From Pseudomonadota bacterium (lineage in GTDB: Bacteria > Myxococcota_A > Polyangia > GCA-2747355): a DNA stretch of 19,709 bases. Shown here one piece after another: positions 18,776 to 19,709 of the stretch; position 1 is the first letter of the stretch; each line of letters starts with the position of its first letter. The notes below the pieces were generated by a model that made no database searches, had not been told where the DNA came from, and saw nothing but the letters and a program-made list of their open reading frames with translations. A program made the translations under genes and the position numbers. The DNA is taken from assembly GCA_016702545.1 (NCBI GenBank), contig JADJDT010000050.1, positions 1-19,709 of the forward strand. The letters are read 5' to 3'.

Positions 18776-18788
18776 GGTGGTTGGCACC
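18776..18788 (-). repeat. isolated REP-like core at the break point of a membrane-protein gene
   Basis: On the plus strand, GGTGGTTGGCACC is the reverse complement of the GGTGCCAACCACC core found at 18443, 18506 and 18545. It lies 43 bp upstream of the RAYT-like start and where the membrane-sensor fragment loses similarity. Confidence 0.7.
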
Positions 18789-18789
18789 A

Positions 18790-19022
18790 TCCATCGGCAG
18801 CCCGAGTCTCCAGGCGACCAGCGCAACCGGAGCGACATAGAGCGGGTAAGCACGCAGCTCGATCCGCGTCACGTGGTCGAGCAGGCCGATGGCTCCGATC
18901 ATCGCCAGGGCGGCCGCCAGAACCGTCGCTGTGCTCCACCGACGCTCGACAGGCGCAGGAGAGCAACGAGCACGAGCCTTGACCGTCCCGGGAGCACGCG
19001 GATGTGGCGTCTGGGTGCGCAC
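18790..19022 (-). pseudogene. N-terminal fragment of a membrane sensor protein (GGDEF/kinase type)
   Basis: From a GTG at 19022 the frame gives about 30 basic, Pro-rich residues, then two membrane helices. The first is TVLAAALAMIGAIGLLDHV and the second LYVAPVALVAWRLG, joined by TRIELRAYP. The pair (a GLLDxxTxxEL turn, then YPLYVAPVALVAWRLG) is typical of the N-terminal membrane anchors of bacterial diguanylate cyclases and histidine kinases. The expected output domain is missing: the sequence runs into the REP-like core and the transposase start. A weak start site lies 12 bp after the baeRF stop. Protein class is inferred from the anchor only. Confidence 0.4.
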
Positions 19023-19033
19023 GGTCGCCGGCC

Positions 19034-19709
19034 TCAGTAGCGATAGATCGCGCCGATCGGGGAGCCGCGCATCAGGTCGACATTCGCAATCTCGAAGACC
19101 GCTCCTCCCTTGAGCAAGGGTCAGCTCGCACAGGTCATCGATGATGTCGGCGTCCTCGGTGTTCTGCTGCTCTTGCTTCTCATGGACGGCTACCTCGCCG
19201 GTGTCAGTATCGACGTGTCCCCAGATGATCCTGCCCGCTTCGTGCAAGAGAACCCGGACACGCCCGTGCGTCACCGCCTTGGCAATCTCACCCAGGTCGT
19301 GGCTCGCTCGGCCAGCCTTGAGCGCACATGCGAACTGCCCCAGCAGCTCTGCCTCGAGATTGTTCTCATAGGAAGCGACGAGACGCCAGGCGGCCTCGCG
19401 CAGCCGGTCTAGCGACATGCCGTCCGCGTTGCCCACGATGCCCTCCTCGAGGACGTGAGGGTAGCGGCATGCCTCGCGGAAGAGTGGGTGAAGGTAGCCC
19501 ACCGCCGCCAGGACCAGCGGCGCGTGCTCGTCTCGAAGTATCGGCCATAGAGTTCGATCGACGGCCCGGAAGTACTGTGTGATCTCCTTCTTTCGGTCCT
19601 TGTAGCCTCGTTCGCGATCGTCACCCTCGTCTGCTGAGAGGACTGCCCTGGCCTTCGGATCACCGAGGAGCGCGTTGAGCTCTCGGCCGAGCGACTGCGC
19701 CTCGATCGG
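19034..19709 (-). pseudogene. baeRF-type (bacterial eRF1-like) protein, frameshifted at the C-terminus, cut by the window edge
   Basis: C-terminal two-thirds of a baeRF (bacterial archaeo-eukaryotic release factor-like) protein, probably family 3; the N-terminus lies beyond 19709. Family landmarks follow in order: KKEITQYFRAVDRTLWPIL, APLVLAAVGYLHPLFREA, YPHVLEEGIVGN, AVTHGRVRVLLHEAGRIIWG, DTDTGEVAVHE and DIIDDLCELTLAQG. The expected ending GGAVFEIANVDLM followed by a stop after IYRY (TGA at 19036-19034) is present but one base out of frame. An extra G in a GGG run at about 19107-19109 causes the shift. Without it the protein is normal, so this is a recent frameshift or a sequencing error. 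baeRF proteins are proposed to act in ribosome rescue or RNA-linked conflict systems; no function is proven. Confidence 0.75.

Noticed and set aside
18285..19502. A single 405-codon minus-strand protein
   Set aside because: It joins three unrelated parts: a baeRF tail, a membrane anchor and translated repeats. They share a frame only because of the extra G near 19107.

Overview
The window is very GC-rich chromosomal DNA with long, strongly GC3-biased genes. A Pkn-type Ser/Thr kinase with a membrane-anchored tail, a dense set of lipoproteins, an ECF sigma/zinc anti-sigma pair and a baeRF-type protein together suggest a myxobacterium-like member of the Myxococcota (former Deltaproteobacteria). 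This is inferred from gene content; no rRNA or marker gene is present.

Layout. Positions 74-2116 (-) encode an ABC-F ribosome-associated ATPase, divergent from a membrane-bound Ser/Thr protein kinase (2234-4126, +) with a good sigma70-like promoter between them. At 4242-6005 (+) lies a compact three-gene redox module: a four-helix b561-like membrane protein, a secreted YceI lipocalin-like protein and a small mono-haem cytochrome c, the last two overlapping by ATGA. Convergent to it, 6063-9929 (-) is a four-gene envelope lipoprotein operon: LPP20-like, LpoB-like PBP activator, COG3014-like, and a second LPP20-like protein. It is divergent from an AlaA-like aminotransferase (10185-11423, +), which is followed by an ECF sigma factor and its ATGA-overlapping ZAS anti-sigma factor. 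An M28 zinc peptidase lipoprotein (12978-14081, -) closes the conventional part.

From about 14.1 kb onward the character changes: lower coding density, weaker codon bias, repeats and broken genes. There is a 474-bp segment bounded by a 30-base imperfect inverted repeat (14329-14802), a small putative secreted protein (14827-15381), the 3' part of a decayed IS3-family element (15652-16257) fused into the end of a secreted-protein gene (to 16794), and a 35-bp copy of a piece of the M28 peptidase gene next to short tandem repeats (16874-16982). An outer-membrane beta-barrel gene (17316-18146) follows.

The last 1.5 kb is a repeat-rich scar: a 17-bp tandem array, then a short ORF that keeps the start of a REP-associated (Y1/RAYT-like) transposase but has its catalytic core replaced by repeats sharing the core GTGCCAACCACC. 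The same core sits where a membrane-sensor N-terminus breaks off. A baeRF family protein, frameshifted near its C-terminus, runs off the right edge. This repeat/transposase scar and the b561-YceI-cytochrome c module are the two most interesting parts of the window.
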